Source: Clostridium sp.
GTDB taxonomy: Bacteria > Bacillota > Clostridia > Clostridiales > Clostridiaceae
Direction of reading: 5' to 3'
NCBI GenBank assembly: GCA_029851835.1
Contig: JARKVD010000010.1
Location: forward strand, 1 to 58,052
Length of the DNA stretch: 58,052 nt
Shown here: in pieces, positions 39,256 through 49,164 of the stretch
Layout: the number at the start of each line of letters is the position of its first letter
Position numbering within the stretch: the stretch's first letter is position 1
Made by a program: the position numbers and the translations under genes
The notes under the pieces: generated by a model
The model's database searches: none
Seen by the model: the letters and a program-made list of their open reading frames with translations, nothing else
Told to the model about the DNA's origin: nothing

Positions 39256-40623
39256 TTATTTATTATATTTATCATGTACCCAGTTTTCTTTATTAACTTG
39301 TCTTGCCCTAGCAATAGCTAATGAACCTTCAGGTACCTTGTTTGTAATTGTAGACCCAGCTGCTATATAAGTATTACTTTCAACTTCAACTGGAGATATT
39401 AAGTTTGTGTTACAGCCTATAAATACATTATTTCCAACTACTGTCTTGTTTTTAGTTTTTCCGTCATAGTTTACAACTACAGTTCCACATCCAAAGTTAC
39501 ACTTTTCTCCAACTTCAGCATCTCCTATATATGTTAAGTGAGATACCTTAGTGCCATTTCCTATAGTTGATTTTTTAATTTCAACAAAATCCCCTATTCT
39601 TGCATCATTGCCTATAACTGTTTCAGGACGAATATAAGCAAAAGGACCAACGGTAGTATTTTCACCAACTCTTGAATCAAGTACTACAGAATTCTCTATA
39701 GTTACTCTATCGCCAATAACTGCATTTGTTAATCTGTTGTTTGCATAAAGTGTACAGTCTTCACCAATAACAGTTTTTCCTTCTAAAACATTTCCTGGAT
39801 AAATTATTGTATCTTGACCTATAACCACATCACAATCAATATAAGTGCTTCTTGGATCCATAATTATAACACCATTATCCATGTGCATCTTATTGATTCT
39901 TGCTCTCATTATTTCATTAGCAATAGAAAGCTCTTGTTTTGAGTTTACAGCTGTGATTTCATCAACATCAACAGCAATAGCTCCAACTTTTTTGCCTTCA
40001 CCTTTTAAAATTTCTATTACATCAGTTAAATAATACTCATTTTGATTGTTGTTATTGTTAAGCTTTCCTAAAGTGCTTAATAAAGCTTCAATATCAAAGC
40101 AATACATTCCTGAATTTATTTCATTAACCTTTGCTTCTTGCTCATTACAATCTTTAAATTCAACAATTTTCTCTACTTCTCCATTAGCATTTCTTATTAT
40201 TCTTCCATACTTTAATGGGTCCGCCATAACTGATGTTAAAATTGTAGCGCTGCATCCTTCTGCTTCATGATAACTAGTAAGTGATTTTACAGTTTCTTCA
40301 GTAATAAGCGGTCCATCACCTACAAATATTGAAACAGTTCCTTTTTTACCCTTTAAAAAGTCTTCAGCGCACATTACAGCATGCCCTGTACCTAACTGTT
40401 CAGCTTGAACTGAATAACATATATTTCTGCTTTCAGTTCCCTTCTGTACTTTTTCAGCACCTTTTCCTATTACTACATTAACTTCTTCAATACCTGCACT
40501 TCTAATATTATCAATTACATGGTTTATCATTTCTTTTCCACATACTCTATGAAGCACCTTAGGGGTATTAGATTTCATTCTTTTCCCTTCCCCTGCAGCT
40601 AAAATTATAGCACATTTATACAA
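39256..40623 (-). CDS. glmU: Bifunctional GlcNAc-1-P uridyltransferase / GlcN-1-P acetyltransferase
   Basis: Makes UDP-GlcNAc for cell-wall synthesis. 455 residues. The N-terminal uridyltransferase domain has [18 protein letters not shown], and the C-terminal left-handed beta helix has hexapeptide repeats and the acetyl-CoA site ([29 protein letters not shown], quoted in part). The longest frame starts 24 codons earlier. I chose TTG at 40623 because AAAGAGGTG precedes it and the product then begins [13 protein letters not shown], as in homologues. Confidence 0.96.
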   Translation of the reverse strand: MYKCAIILAAGEGKRMKSNTPKVLHRVCGKEMINHVIDNIRSAGIEEVNVVIGKGAEKVQKGTESRNICYSVQAEQLGTGHAVMCAEDFLKGKKGTVSIFVGDGPLITEETVKSLTSYHEAEGCSATILTSVMADPLKYGRIIRNANGEVEKIVEFKDCNEQEAKVNEINSGMYCFDIEALLSTLGKLNNNNNQNEYYLTDVIEILKGEGKKVGAIAVDVDEITAVNSKQELSIANEIMRARINKMHMDNGVIIMDPRSTYIDCDVVIGQDTIIYPGNVLEGKTVIGEDCTLYANNRLTNAVIGDRVTIENSVVLDSRVGENTTVGPFAYIRPETVIGNDARIGDFVEIKKSTIGNGTKVSHLTYIGDAEVGEKCNFGCGTVVVNYDGKTKNKTVVGNNVFIGCNTNLISPVEVESNTYIAAGSTITNKVPEGSLAIARARQVNKENWVHDKYNK

Positions 40624-40793
40624 ATTAAACACCTCTTTGTCTGAAATATATATGAAAAATTCAATTTTATAACATTTTTCTACCTTCAGTATCACACTTT
40701 TACTTTGTTATTAACTTTATTTTCATAATAAATATAAACACGTTAAAAAAATATTAGAATTTTAATTTTATATTTCTTCTTTATTTTCATTGA

Positions 40794-40815
40794 TGTGTCA
40801 TAGTATATGGCACAC
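40794..40815. promoter_or_regulatory. Dyad in the glmU 5' untranslated region
   Basis: GTGTCATA .. TATGGCAC, seven of eight positions symmetric, lies just downstream of the predicted glmU start point. It could be an operator or an RNA hairpin. I recognise no regulator. Confidence 0.35.
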
Positions 40816-40823
40816 CTATGTTT

Positions 40824-40852
40824 ATTATATGTAAAGTAATATTTTTTTTCAA
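40824..40852 (-). promoter_or_regulatory. Sigma-A promoter of glmU-prs
   Basis: TTGAAA (40847-40852), 17-base spacer, perfect TATAAT (40824-40829) on the minus strand, giving a leader of about 190 bases before the TTG start. Confidence 0.7.
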
Positions 40853-40860
40853 CCAAACTA

Positions 40861-40932
40861 TAAGTGATGATCCAAATCTTTGATTTGGTTATCAGAACTT
40901 ACTCCTTCGAATAAAATGAGAAGGAGCTTTCT
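40861..40932 (+). repeat. Structured intergenic repeat, copy D (opposite orientation)
   Basis: Read on the plus strand: CCAAAT/ATTTGG hairpin, TTATCAGAACTTA, then CTCCTTC/GAAGGAG hairpin, flanked by AAGTGATGAT and CTTTCT. It aligns with copy A (3128-3200, minus) over about 72 bases. It lies between the glmU promoter and the spoVG terminator. A possible further degenerate copy lies at about 40990-41055. Confidence 0.75.
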
Positions 40933-41074
40933 AAAATTACGCCATTAACCTTTAACTTGATCAATAAAATTAAGTTAATGTAAAAACATATGATTTATCT
41001 AAATCAGCTCACCCTTGAGTTACTCTTCAAATGGGTATGTGATGAAATTCTATTTACAAATAAAATTGGTCACA

Positions 41075-41102
41075 AAATAAAAAGGAGTTTGTCACTCCTT
41101 TT
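41075..41102 (-). terminator. Terminator of spoVG
   Basis: AAAAGGAGT/ACTCCTTTT stem (41080-41088 with 41094-41102), followed on the minus strand by TATTTTGTG. Eight bases past the spoVG stop. Confidence 0.8.
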
Positions 41103-41109
41103 AGCATAG

Positions 41110-41388
41110 TTATTCAGCCTCTACCTGTTCTTCATTTTTTACTTTCTCATACTCATCAAGTATAGACTTTTGAATTTTCTCTCTTGTTTCAGTGTTGATT
41201 GGATGAGCTATATCCTTAAATTCTCCATCAGGAGTCCTTCTACTAGGCATAGCTATAAAATTACCGCTTTGACCTTCAATAATTTTGATGTCATGTACTA
41301 CGAATTCGTTATCTAAAGTTATAGAAACTATAGCCTTCATCTTTCCTTCTGTAGTAATTTTTCTGATTCTAACGTCTGTAATATTCAT
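41110..41388 (-). CDS. spoVG: Septation/RNA-binding regulator SpoVG
   Basis: 92 residues starting [24 protein letters not shown], here given in part, with the conserved [11 protein letters not shown] and [17 protein letters not shown] blocks. SpoVG binds nucleic acids and affects septation, sporulation and virulence genes. GGAGGTG precedes the ATG. Preceded by a good sigma-H promoter and followed by its own terminator. Confidence 0.97.
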   Translation of the reverse strand: MNITDVRIRKITTEGKMKAIVSITLDNEFVVHDIKIIEGQSGNFIAMPSRRTPDGEFKDIAHPINTETREKIQKSILDEYEKVKNEEQVEAE

Positions 41389-41422
41389 GAAAATCCACCT
41401 CCAAGATGTATGCTTTCATGTA

Positions 41423-41449
41423 TTATTCTACTAAACCTTTGTAATTCCT
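41423..41449 (-). promoter_or_regulatory. Sigma-H promoter of spoVG
   Basis: AGGAATT (41443-41449), 11 bases, GTAGAATAA (41423-41431) on the minus strand, matching the sigma-H consensus (AGGAWWW, RNNGAAT). spoVG is the classical sigma-H target in B. subtilis, so context agrees. Confidence 0.7.
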
Positions 41450-41488
41450 CCTAATTGTCGAAACTTTTTCCATAATTTAATAAAATTA

Positions 41489-42316
41489 TTAATTATTGTG
41501 GATAGAAGGACTTACTATCGCTATACCATCTTCTCCAATTCCATGAAAATTAACTAAAGAAACGTATTTATCTACTAACTTATCTTTAATTTCCACACTA
41601 TCTATTAAAAATCCACTCCCAAGAAGTTCACTATCAAATTCGCTTAACAGCTCTCTTATCCCTTTAGCTGTTCCGCCACCTCTCATAAAATCATCTATGA
41701 ATATACATCTACTGTTTCTTCTCATAGATTTTGTTGATAAGGACATAGTCTGAAGCCTATTACTTGATCCTGATGCATAATTTATACTTACTGTAGTTCC
41801 TTCAGTATACTTTGTGTCATGACGAACAGTAACTAATTGTACTCCTAGCTGTTTTGCAACTTCATATCCAAGAGGAATTCCCTTAGTTTCAATTGTTACG
41901 ACATAATCTACATTCATGTTTTTAAATGCAGCTGCTAAAATTATCGCAGCATTTTGAATAAGACTTGGATTATAAGCTATATCTGTAATATATAAGAAAT
42001 TTCCAGGCACAACCCTTGATTTATCCTTTAATAATTCACATAATTCTTCTATGAATTTTGTTTTATCATATCCCGATCTCTCGTTTATAAATTTAATTCC
42101 ACCTGAAGCTCCTGCAACCGTTTCTATTTTTCCCATAGATAGCGTCTCTAGGACTTCTCTTACAATAACTATATCTTCACTTATTGTAGACTTTGCCGCA
42201 TTAAATTTTTCTGTAAATACATTTAATGTTATAACCTTATTCGGGTTTTCAGTTAAAATCTTTGTAATACCAATTACTCTTTGATTTCTATTAAATTTAT
42301 CTCTACTTTTCTCCAT
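41489..42316 (-). CDS. purR: Purine operon repressor PurR
   Basis: 275 residues: N-terminal winged helix (about 1-75) and a C-terminal PRTase-like effector domain with the PRPP-binding signature CIFIDDFMRGGGTAKG. Represses purine genes when PRPP is low. Upstream of spoVG as in Bacillus (purR-yabJ-spoVG, without yabJ here). A CCGAA within TTTCCGAAATTT just before the start might be half of an autoregulatory PurBox. Confidence 0.95.
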   Translation of the reverse strand: MEKSRDKFNRNQRVIGITKILTENPNKVITLNVFTEKFNAAKSTISEDIVIVREVLETLSMGKIETVAGASGGIKFINERSGYDKTKFIEELCELLKDKSRVVPGNFLYITDIAYNPSLIQNAAIILAAAFKNMNVDYVVTIETKGIPLGYEVAKQLGVQLVTVRHDTKYTEGTTVSINYASGSSNRLQTMSLSTKSMRRNSRCIFIDDFMRGGGTAKGIRELLSEFDSELLGSGFLIDSVEIKDKLVDKYVSLVNFHGIGEDGIAIVSPSIHNN

Positions 42317-42496
42317 TTACCGCAATACCTTTCCGAAATTTAACTATATTTTAACCTTTAACGTTCACCTTTATTCTATTATTCTATATGGTTTCATAAT
42401 AAATGTAAACATTCAATTGGCTTTATTCCTAAAGATATGCTTTATAACAAATGAATTTTTAATTACTTTTCAAAGTTTCTATTTTAAACTCTACTC

Positions 42497-42727
42497 TTAA
42501 CTACACATTACTATTTTAGCTGTCAACGGATTTCTCTTTGCAAACTCATTAGCTTCTTGAATGTTCCTCGCCTTAAATAGCAACTTGCCACCGTTCTTAT
42601 TTAAAACTCCACCACATAACATATACTTGCTGCCTCTTATAGTTGTATCCTCTAAAAAGTTTATCCCCTCTAAGCCTTTTCCATCAGCCTTATACTTTAA
42701 TTCTATAAATAATCCACCATTTCCCAT
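42497..42727 (-). CDS. Small YCII-like protein under SOS-type control
   Basis: 76 residues. The second half, KYMLCGGVLNKNGGKLLF followed by KARNIQEANEFAKRNPLTA, resembles the C-terminal half of YciI-type ferredoxin-like domains (GGPL-DG-GLLIL, then EEAxxxxxxDPxxxA). The first half is shorter than usual and lacks an obvious YciI His-Asp pair. GGAGGAAG precedes the ATG. The promoter carries two LexA boxes, so expression after DNA damage is expected. Function unknown. Family assignment is from pattern only. Confidence 0.65.
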   Translation of the reverse strand: MGNGGLFIELKYKADGKGLEGINFLEDTTIRGSKYMLCGGVLNKNGGKLLFKARNIQEANEFAKRNPLTAKIVMCS

Positions 42728-42767
42728 AATTCTTCCTCCAAACTATATAACAAATTCAAATCACACT

Positions 42768-42817
42768 GAACGTTTGTTCTCTATAAACAATATAGCGAAC
42801 AAACGTTCAATTGTCAA
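42768..42817 (-). promoter_or_regulatory. Promoter with two LexA (SOS) boxes
   Basis: On the minus strand TTGACA (42812-42817) and TATATT (42789-42794) are 17 bases apart. GAAC-N4-GTTC boxes lie inside the spacer (42797-42808) and just after the -10 (42768-42779), 29 bases centre to centre. Both match the Gram-positive LexA site. A repressor on either would block RNA polymerase. Confidence 0.85.
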
Positions 42818-43033
42818 TACGATTTTTCTGAAATTTATAAATAATATATCCTACCTATCCCCTTCTAACCCCACAAAAACATGTAAATATCCTTGTAATT
42901 CCTATGATTCTTTATAAAGTTTTTGTGTTTTTTATATGTTTTTTTGTATATAATTTATATATAGAGATTTATCCTCAATAATTTATAATCATAAATAAAA
43001 TATAATGATTGTATTACATAAGGAGTTGTTATT

Positions 43034-44413
43034 ATGAGTTTTAATTTTTTAAAAGATACACACAAAAAAGTTCACTTCATAGGTATTGGTGGGATCAGTA
43101 TGAGCGGTCTAGCTGAAATACTACTTAAAAATGGATATAAAGTTTCAGGTTCAGATATGAAAGATTCAAAGCTTCTTCAAAGCTTAAGAGCAAAAGGTGC
43201 AGAAGTATATATAGGACATAATGCTGACAACATAAATGACGTAGATTTAGTAGTTTATACTGCAGCAATAAACCAGGATAATCCTGAACTAATCAAAGCT
43301 AAAACCCTTGGTCTACACATGATGGACAGAGCTGAATTCCTTGGTGCCATAATGCTTGGTCACAAATATAATGTTGCCGTAGCTGGAACTCACGGAAAAA
43401 CTACAACCACTTCAATGATGGCACATATAGTCCTTGAAGAAAAGGTAGACCCAACAATTCTTGTTGGAGGCGAGCTTGATGTTATAAAAGGTAATGTTCT
43501 TGCAGGAAATAGTGATTATTTTGTAACAGAAGCCTGCGAGTACAAGGCTTCATTCTTAAAATTCCACCCACATGTAGGAATAATCCTAAATATAGATGCT
43601 GACCACCTAGATTACTATAGAGATATAAACCATATAAAGGATACCTTCAATGAGTTCATTAATATAATTCCTGAAGAAGGATTCCTAATTTGCAACAGCG
43701 ACGATGAAAACGTAAGAGAAATATTAAAAAATACCCACAAATGTAATGTAATGACTTACGGAATCAAATCCGGTGAGTATACAGCAAGAAACATCAGCTA
43801 TAACACACTTGGCTGTGGTTCCTATGATCTTTACAAAGGGGAAAAACTACTATTCCCAGTTAACCTAAATGTACCTGGTGAGCATAATGTTCTTAATTCT
43901 TTATCAGCTGTATGTGCAGGATTAGCTCTTAATATATCTAAAGAGTCTATTATAAATGGATTATTTAACTTTAGAGGTACTCATAGACGTTTTGAATTTA
44001 AAGGTGAAAAGAATGGTGTAAAGGTAATAGATGACTATGCTCATCATCCAACAGAAATTGCAGCAACATTAAATGCCTGCAAAAATTATCCTCATAAAAA
44101 TCTATACGTTATATTCCAGCCTCACACCTACACAAGAACAATAACTCTTTTTGACGAATTTGCCAGCACATTTGACAGCGTAAACCACTTAATTCTAGCT
44201 GACATATATGCCGCTCGTGAAAAAGATACTGGAGTTGTAAGCTCCATGATGTTAGGTGATGCTATTAGAGCTCGTGGCGTTGATGCTATAAACTATCATA
44301 GTTTCGAAGAAATTGTTAATCACTTAAAACATGTTGCTAAAGAAGGTGACTTAATTCTTACTGTTGGAGCAGGAGATGTCAATGTCATTGGCGAAATGTA
44401 TTTATCAAACTAA
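43034..44413 (+). CDS. murC: UDP-N-acetylmuramate--L-alanine ligase
   Basis: First amino-acid ligase of peptidoglycan precursor synthesis. 459 residues with [15 protein letters not shown], the P-loop [22 protein letters not shown] motif ([16 protein letters not shown]) and [14 protein letters not shown] lies 9 bases upstream. First gene on the plus strand after the long minus-strand block. Monocistronic with its own terminator. Confidence 0.97.
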   Translation: MSFNFLKDTHKKVHFIGIGGISMSGLAEILLKNGYKVSGSDMKDSKLLQSLRAKGAEVYIGHNADNINDVDLVVYTAAINQDNPELIKAKTLGLHMMDRAEFLGAIMLGHKYNVAVAGTHGKTTTTSMMAHIVLEEKVDPTILVGGELDVIKGNVLAGNSDYFVTEACEYKASFLKFHPHVGIILNIDADHLDYYRDINHIKDTFNEFINIIPEEGFLICNSDDENVREILKNTHKCNVMTYGIKSGEYTARNISYNTLGCGSYDLYKGEKLLFPVNLNVPGEHNVLNSLSAVCAGLALNISKESIINGLFNFRGTHRRFEFKGEKNGVKVIDDYAHHPTEIAATLNACKNYPHKNLYVIFQPHTYTRTITLFDEFASTFDSVNHLILADIYAAREKDTGVVSSMMLGDAIRARGVDAINYHSFEEIVNHLKHVAKEGDLILTVGAGDVNVIGEMYLSN

Positions 44414-44426
44414 CTTTATTAAAATC

Positions 44427-44458
44427 AAAGCAGCTATTCCTTCATGAATAGCTGCTTT
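44427..44458 (+). terminator. Terminator of murC
   Basis: 13-bp perfect stem (44427-44439 with 44446-44458) AAAGCAGCTATTC/GAATAGCTGCTTT. Downstream of the stem is AAATTTAAG. Confidence 0.8.
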
Positions 44459-44514
44459 AAATTTAAGTTGAAAACTCCCCTAACTTACAATAAATTTTAT
44501 ATGAGGTGAAAAGT

Positions 44515-45447
44515 ATGAAGAAGTTTTATCCCGATAAGGCTTATGTAGTTAATGCCTTTACTAAAAATAATGCTGGTGGAAACAAGGCTGGCGTTGTAAT
44601 TGACTGTCAGCACCTTACACCCGAGGAAATGCTTAAAATAGCAAGGTATTTAAATCTTTCTGAAACTGCATTTATTACTAAATCCACAAATAATCTCTAT
44701 GATTATGAAGTTCGTTTTTTTACGCCAACAACGGAAGTAGATCTTTGTGGTCATGCTACTATTGCCACTTTTTACACTCTTGGAAAACTAGGACTGCTAG
44801 ATAATAGTAAAGAAAAGCTTCTTTTAAAACAAAAAACCTTAGCTGGAATTTTAGATATAGAAGTAGGTTTTATTAATGGTAATATATCTTCTATTCTTAT
44901 GACCCAAACAATGCCTGAATTCCTTTCCTATATAGAAAACATCTCTGACTTATGTTCTATCTTAGGTATATCTCCATTAGAAGCTTGTATTTCAGGTATG
45001 GAAGTGAAGCCAATGATAGTTTCTACTGGTTTAAAGGATATAATTTTCCCTGTTAATTCACTAAACACCTTAAAAAAAATAAAACCTGATTTTGAAAAAC
45101 TAAAGACTTACACTGATAATTTAAATATAGTAGGAGTTCATGCCTTTACCTTTGATACAGAATGTCCAGATAGTTCTGTTTCCACAAGAAATTTTGGTCC
45201 AAGCGTTGGAATAGATGAAGAAAGCGCTACTGGAACCTCCAATGGCGCTTTATGTGCATATATAATGAAACATAACCTTATTGATTTCTCAACCACTCTG
45301 CAAATCTCCTGTGAACAAGGTTATTACATGAATAATCCTAGCGAAATCCTTTGCCAAGGCTCCATACTTAAAAATTCAATATCAATAAAAGTTGGTGGCA
45401 CAGGAAATATTGAAAAAACAATTTCTTTAAATAACTTATTAAATTAA
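44515..45447 (+). CDS. PhzF-family isomerase/epimerase-like protein
   Basis: 310 residues in the two-fold diaminopimelate-epimerase-like fold. AFTKNNAGGNKAGVV near the start, the active-site-type LSETAFI segment (Glu), RFFTPTTEVDLCGHATIATF, and SATGTSNGALCAYI near the C-terminus. PhzF proteins isomerise small metabolites. The substrate here is unknown. The start is the ATG three codons inside the frame, placed by GAGGTG. Its stop overlaps the stop of the convergent gene by four bases. Confidence 0.88.
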   Translation: MKKFYPDKAYVVNAFTKNNAGGNKAGVVIDCQHLTPEEMLKIARYLNLSETAFITKSTNNLYDYEVRFFTPTTEVDLCGHATIATFYTLGKLGLLDNSKEKLLLKQKTLAGILDIEVGFINGNISSILMTQTMPEFLSYIENISDLCSILGISPLEACISGMEVKPMIVSTGLKDIIFPVNSLNTLKKIKPDFEKLKTYTDNLNIVGVHAFTFDTECPDSSVSTRNFGPSVGIDEESATGTSNGALCAYIMKHNLIDFSTTLQISCEQGYYMNNPSEILCQGSILKNSISIKVGGTGNIEKTISLNNLLN

Positions 45448-46697
45448 AATGCCTTTTTTAAGTTTTCAACTTCATTATTAACTTGATCCGAAACCTGGGG
45501 TGCTGGATTAAACAATGAATCATATCGATATATAAAGGTACCAGAGCAATTTTTAAAGTTGCGGGTAGCCTCTACTTGTCTCTTTAGCATATCATTATTA
45601 TTTATCCACTCATCAGCTCCAGCACCTGCCCATTTATCCTCAGTGCCAATCTTATAGGCTGCAAGTCCAATATATAAATTCACAGATGGTTCAGTAATTA
45701 GATTACTAAAACTTTCAATAGCACTTATAAAATCATTGCTTTGATTTTCAAATCCATAGTATACCTGTGGACACAAATAATCAACATATCCCTTGTTTTG
45801 AACCCACTTTTGAACATCTATATATTGAGAATTATAATTATTGTTCATTGAGCCTTGTGGACTAATTCCAAATAAAACCTCAGAATCAATTTTCTTTATA
45901 GCTTCATAAACCTGCTTTACAAGAATATTTACATTTTCTCGTCTCCAATCCTCTAATGACAATGTTCCTCCATTCACAAGGTAATTTCCATAAGTCTCTT
46001 CGTCTATAAAGTTTTCAGTACCCGGGTAAAAATAATCATCAAAATGTATCCCATCCACATTATAATTTTGCACAATTTCGCTGACCCCATTAACAATAAG
46101 TTGCCTTACTTCCTCTTTTCCTGGATTATAGTAAACTCCTCCATTATATTGAATAACGGAGTCACTACCTTCATTTATCCACTTTGAAGCTGGACTTTTA
46201 TCACTTATAGCTTCCTTGGAAGTAGAGGTTCTTACTCTGTATGGGTTAAGCCATGCTTCAATTCTCAAATTCCTCTTATGCGCCTCTTGAATCATAATTT
46301 TAAGAGGATCATATTTAATATCTTGCCCTTCAGTTCCACTACAAATAAAAGACCAAGGATAATACTGTGACTTATATAGTGCATCAGAAAAAGGCCTCAC
46401 TTGCACAATTACTGTATTAAATCCAAAGCCCATTATTTTTTCAAAGGCACCCTCAATATTTTGTGTAAATTCCTCTTCACTCTTTCCAGTTAACATGGGT
46501 GCCAAATCTATGTATGATAGCCAAATCCCACGAATTTCTCCATCTATAGCTACATGTTTTTTATCTTCCTTATTTATTAAATCCTTAATGGTAGAATCTA
46601 ATTTTCCACCTTCATTATCATCAAACCTTATAATCCACACTAGCCATCCAATTATCACGAGAATTATGGCTATTGTAGCCACTTTCATCTTATCCAC
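45444..46697 (-). CDS. Membrane-anchored glycoside-hydrolase-like protein (GHL10 / DUF187, YngK type)
   Basis: 417 residues: N-terminal membrane anchor (about 5-25) and a large TIM-barrel-like domain with GEIRGIWLSYIDLAP, FNTVIVQVRPFSDALYKS, VDGIHFDDYFYP and YVDYLCPQVYYGF. These match the GHL10 family (YngK), predicted wall-polysaccharide hydrolases. The start codon is GTG after GGGGG. Probable extracellular face location. Substrate unknown. Confidence 0.88.
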   Translation of the reverse strand: MDKMKVATIAIILVIIGWLVWIIRFDDNEGGKLDSTIKDLINKEDKKHVAIDGEIRGIWLSYIDLAPMLTGKSEEEFTQNIEGAFEKIMGFGFNTVIVQVRPFSDALYKSQYYPWSFICSGTEGQDIKYDPLKIMIQEAHKRNLRIEAWLNPYRVRTSTSKEAISDKSPASKWINEGSDSVIQYNGGVYYNPGKEEVRQLIVNGVSEIVQNYNVDGIHFDDYFYPGTENFIDEETYGNYLVNGGTLSLEDWRRENVNILVKQVYEAIKKIDSEVLFGISPQGSMNNNYNSQYIDVQKWVQNKGYVDYLCPQVYYGFENQSNDFISAIESFSNLITEPSVNLYIGLAAYKIGTEDKWAGAGADEWINNNDMLKRQVEATRNFKNCSGTFIYRYDSLFNPAPQVSDQVNNEVENLKKAF

Positions 46698-47041
46698 TTT
46701 ACAGCCCCCTCTTCAATAAGTATATTACCTTCCTTCGCACCTCTTAATTAAAAGTCCACCTCATCATACTTTTTAATCTAAACCAAGATTCTTCATATAG
46801 GAGTTTGTTTAATTAATAGTTTGCAAAATAAGTTTCCCTTATACATATGTAGCATTCAAAGAATTTAGACTAAAATAAAATGACTGTACCACACTCTGAT
46901 ACAGCCATTTCCAATCAACGGACTTAAGTGAATATTGAAATCTATAATTATGTAAACTTAAGTTAGAATTAAAATTTATGATTTAGTTATTCAAACTTAC
47001 TTATTAAATCACGCCTTAGGAGGTATATAAGAAATAGTTTT
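46698..47041. other. Intergenic region with terminator and possible diverged repeat
   Basis: About 340 bases without a gene. The terminator of the PH-like gene is at 46879-46909. A stretch at about 46922-47020 keeps fragments of the structured repeat (TTAAGTGAATAT, GATTTAGTTATTCAAACTTA) but no clear stems, so it may be a decayed copy. Confidence 0.4.
46879..46909 (-). terminator. Terminator of the PH-like membrane gene
   Basis: AATGACTGTACCA/TGATACAGCCATT stem with a few G-U pairs or mismatches (46879-46891 with 46897-46909), followed on the minus strand by TTATTTTAG. Confidence 0.7.
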
Positions 47042-47467
47042 CTATCTATACTTAGAGAACACCTTCCACAGTTCATCTACATCACTTTTCTCTAAAAAAC
47101 TAGTTATTATTCTATAGCCCTTTTGTCCTACGTAAAATCCTATTCCCTTTTTAGTTAAAGATGAGCTTTTTATATCTTTAAAATAGAAAGTTTTCGACTT
47201 TTCATCAGCATTATTGTTAATTTCAATTTTATCCTTATATAATCTTACATATGCAATATCATTTATTTTTCTTACTTTCTTTGTAATAGTAATAGTTAAT
47301 ATTAATCCAATTAAAGCAAACGCTAATACTAATCTTCCATAAAAATCGCTTTTAGTTACCAATAACCCTACTGAAATTATAAATAATAAAATTGTAAATA
47401 AAATACTCCTCGATAACTGCCTTCTCATTTGTGATTTAGCAGCTTCACTAAATTTATAAACCTTCAT
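47042..47467 (-). CDS. Two-helix membrane protein with PH-like cytoplasmic domain
   Basis: 141 residues: basic N-terminus, membrane helices at about 20-40 and 44-62, then a beta-rich domain (YVRLYKDKIEINN, FYFKDIKSSSLTKKGIGFYV) resembling bacterial PH/YcxB-type domains. No enzymatic motif. GGAG precedes the ATG. Between the aldehyde dehydrogenase and GHL10 genes, no evident operon. Confidence 0.65.
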   Translation of the reverse strand: MKVYKFSEAAKSQMRRQLSRSILFTILLFIISVGLLVTKSDFYGRLVLAFALIGLILTITITKKVRKINDIAYVRLYKDKIEINNNADEKSKTFYFKDIKSSSLTKKGIGFYVGQKGYRIITSFLEKSDVDELWKVFSKYR

Positions 47468-47528
47468 TGTTTTCTCCTTTGTTAAAGCATATTTTCCTAT
47501 TGATTATAGCAACAGAAACTAAGTTCTT

Positions 47529-48899
47529 CTACTTAAAAATCTTTTTAAAAATCTTAAGTTTATTTTCAAAAGGAGGATATCTCAATGGCACATCTAAAGC
47601 AAACCCTTTATCAACAATAGACTTTTCATGAGTAAATGTATCAAAGCTTGCTCTTCCATGATATTGACCCATTCCACTTTCACCAACACCTCCAAAGGTA
47701 AGGTTACTTGATGCAACATGCATGATTGTATCATTTATACACACTCCACCTGATGAAGTCTTAGATATAACCCTATCTATATTTCCTCTATCATTAGAGA
47801 AGAAATATAACGCTAATGGTTTAGGCCTGCTATTTATAATGTTAATTACATGATCTAAATCTGTATAAGTTATTATCGGTAAAATCGGTCCAAAAATCTC
47901 TTCCGCCATTCCCCTATGATTAAAATCTATATTATCCATAACTGTTGGAGCAATATATCTCTGTTCTCTATCAAAGTCTCCTCCAATTCTAACCTTATCC
48001 TTATCTATATAACTAATTAATCTATCAAAGGCTCCTTCATCAATAATCCTGCCATAGTCAGGACCATTTTTTATATCCTCACCATAAAAAGCTTTAATAT
48101 ATTTCCTTAATCCAGCAATAAGTTCTTCTTTTCTAGATTCGTGTACAAGAACATAATCTGGAGCTACACAGGTTTGACCCACATTTAAAAACTTTCCCCA
48201 AGTCAATCTCTTTGCTGTAATATCCATATTTGCATTTTTATCTATAATACACGGACTCTTTCCTCCCAATTCTAAAGTAACCTCTGTTAAATGTTTTGAT
48301 GCAGCTTCCATTACCAGCTTTCCAACTCTTACGCTCCCCGTAAAGAATATATAATCAAACTTTTCCTTTAAAATTGCTTCATTACTTCCTGCACCAACAT
48401 CTATAACTTTGATAAAATCAGGTTCAAAAGTATCATCGATGATTTTTACCATCACCTTAGTAGTATTCATACTCTTTCTTGAAGGCTTAATAATTGCTGT
48501 ATTACCTCCTGCAATAGCACCTATTAAAGGGGCCATGGTTAACTGGAAGGGGTAATTCCATGGACTCACAATCAATGTAACCCCATAAGGTTCTCTATAA
48601 AGAAGATTCTTTGATGGAATATTTGCCATTGAGGTCCTTACTCTTTTAGGCTTTGTCCATGATTTCAGTCTCTTTATTGCAAATGTTAATTCATCTAAAA
48701 CCATTCCAACTTCAGCCATATATCCTTCAGCATAGCTTTTCCCTAAGTCTTCTTTTAAGGCCTTTAATATAAGCTCTTCATTATTCACAATAGTATTTTT
48801 TAGCTTCTTTAAATTATTAATTCTATTATTCACATCCAAAGTTTTACCTGCATTAAAATACTCTCTCTGAAGGTCTATTAAATTTTTTATGTTACTCAT
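47529..48899 (-). CDS. Aldehyde dehydrogenase (class 3-like)
   Basis: NAD(P)-dependent oxidation of aldehydes. 456 residues, the short form lacking the extra N-terminal segment, as in YwdH/AldX and class 3 ALDHs. Catalytic Cys in NVGQTCVAPDY, general base Glu in LTEVTLELGGKSPCII, cofactor loop FTGSVRVGKLVM, and PWNYPFQL. Substrate probably medium-chain or aromatic aldehydes, by family. GGGAGG ribosome-binding site. Confidence 0.93.
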   Translation of the reverse strand: MSNIKNLIDLQREYFNAGKTLDVNNRINNLKKLKNTIVNNEELILKALKEDLGKSYAEGYMAEVGMVLDELTFAIKRLKSWTKPKRVRTSMANIPSKNLLYREPYGVTLIVSPWNYPFQLTMAPLIGAIAGGNTAIIKPSRKSMNTTKVMVKIIDDTFEPDFIKVIDVGAGSNEAILKEKFDYIFFTGSVRVGKLVMEAASKHLTEVTLELGGKSPCIIDKNANMDITAKRLTWGKFLNVGQTCVAPDYVLVHESRKEELIAGLRKYIKAFYGEDIKNGPDYGRIIDEGAFDRLISYIDKDKVRIGGDFDREQRYIAPTVMDNIDFNHRGMAEEIFGPILPIITYTDLDHVINIINSRPKPLALYFFSNDRGNIDRVISKTSSGGVCINDTIMHVASSNLTFGGVGESGMGQYHGRASFDTFTHEKSIVDKGFALDVPLRYPPFENKLKIFKKIFK

Positions 48900-49123
48900 T
48901 TATTTTCCTCCCTATGAAATCTATTTAAATTACCTTTCAAGATCTTTAATCAAATCACTGAATTGGTACTATATTAAAATAAATTCTTAAAATAATTATA
49001 TCACTGTGAAAATATAATTTTATTATTACTTCCCTAATATTTCTTATAAATCCCTATTCAATCTCTTGTTTTATCCATTTCTTAAATATAAATATATTTT
49101 TTAAAAAAACTTTAAAAAAATTG

Positions 49124-49152
49124 TTGACTTCTTGTCCACTATATCATATAAT
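49124..49152 (+). promoter_or_regulatory. Promoter of tRNA-Pro copy 1
   Basis: TTGACT (49124-49129), 17 bases, TATAAT (49147-49152), 12 bases before the tRNA. Confidence 0.85.
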
Positions 49153-49164
49153 AACTTTTGTCGG

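Noticed and set aside
42320..42345. PurBox for autoregulation of purR
   Set aside because: Only one CCGAA half-site is visible; the usual paired boxes are not.
45444..45447. Functional meaning of the four-base tail-to-tail overlap of the PhzF-like and GHL10 genes
   Set aside because: Convergent stop-codon overlaps are common in compact genomes; no terminator conflict can be inferred.
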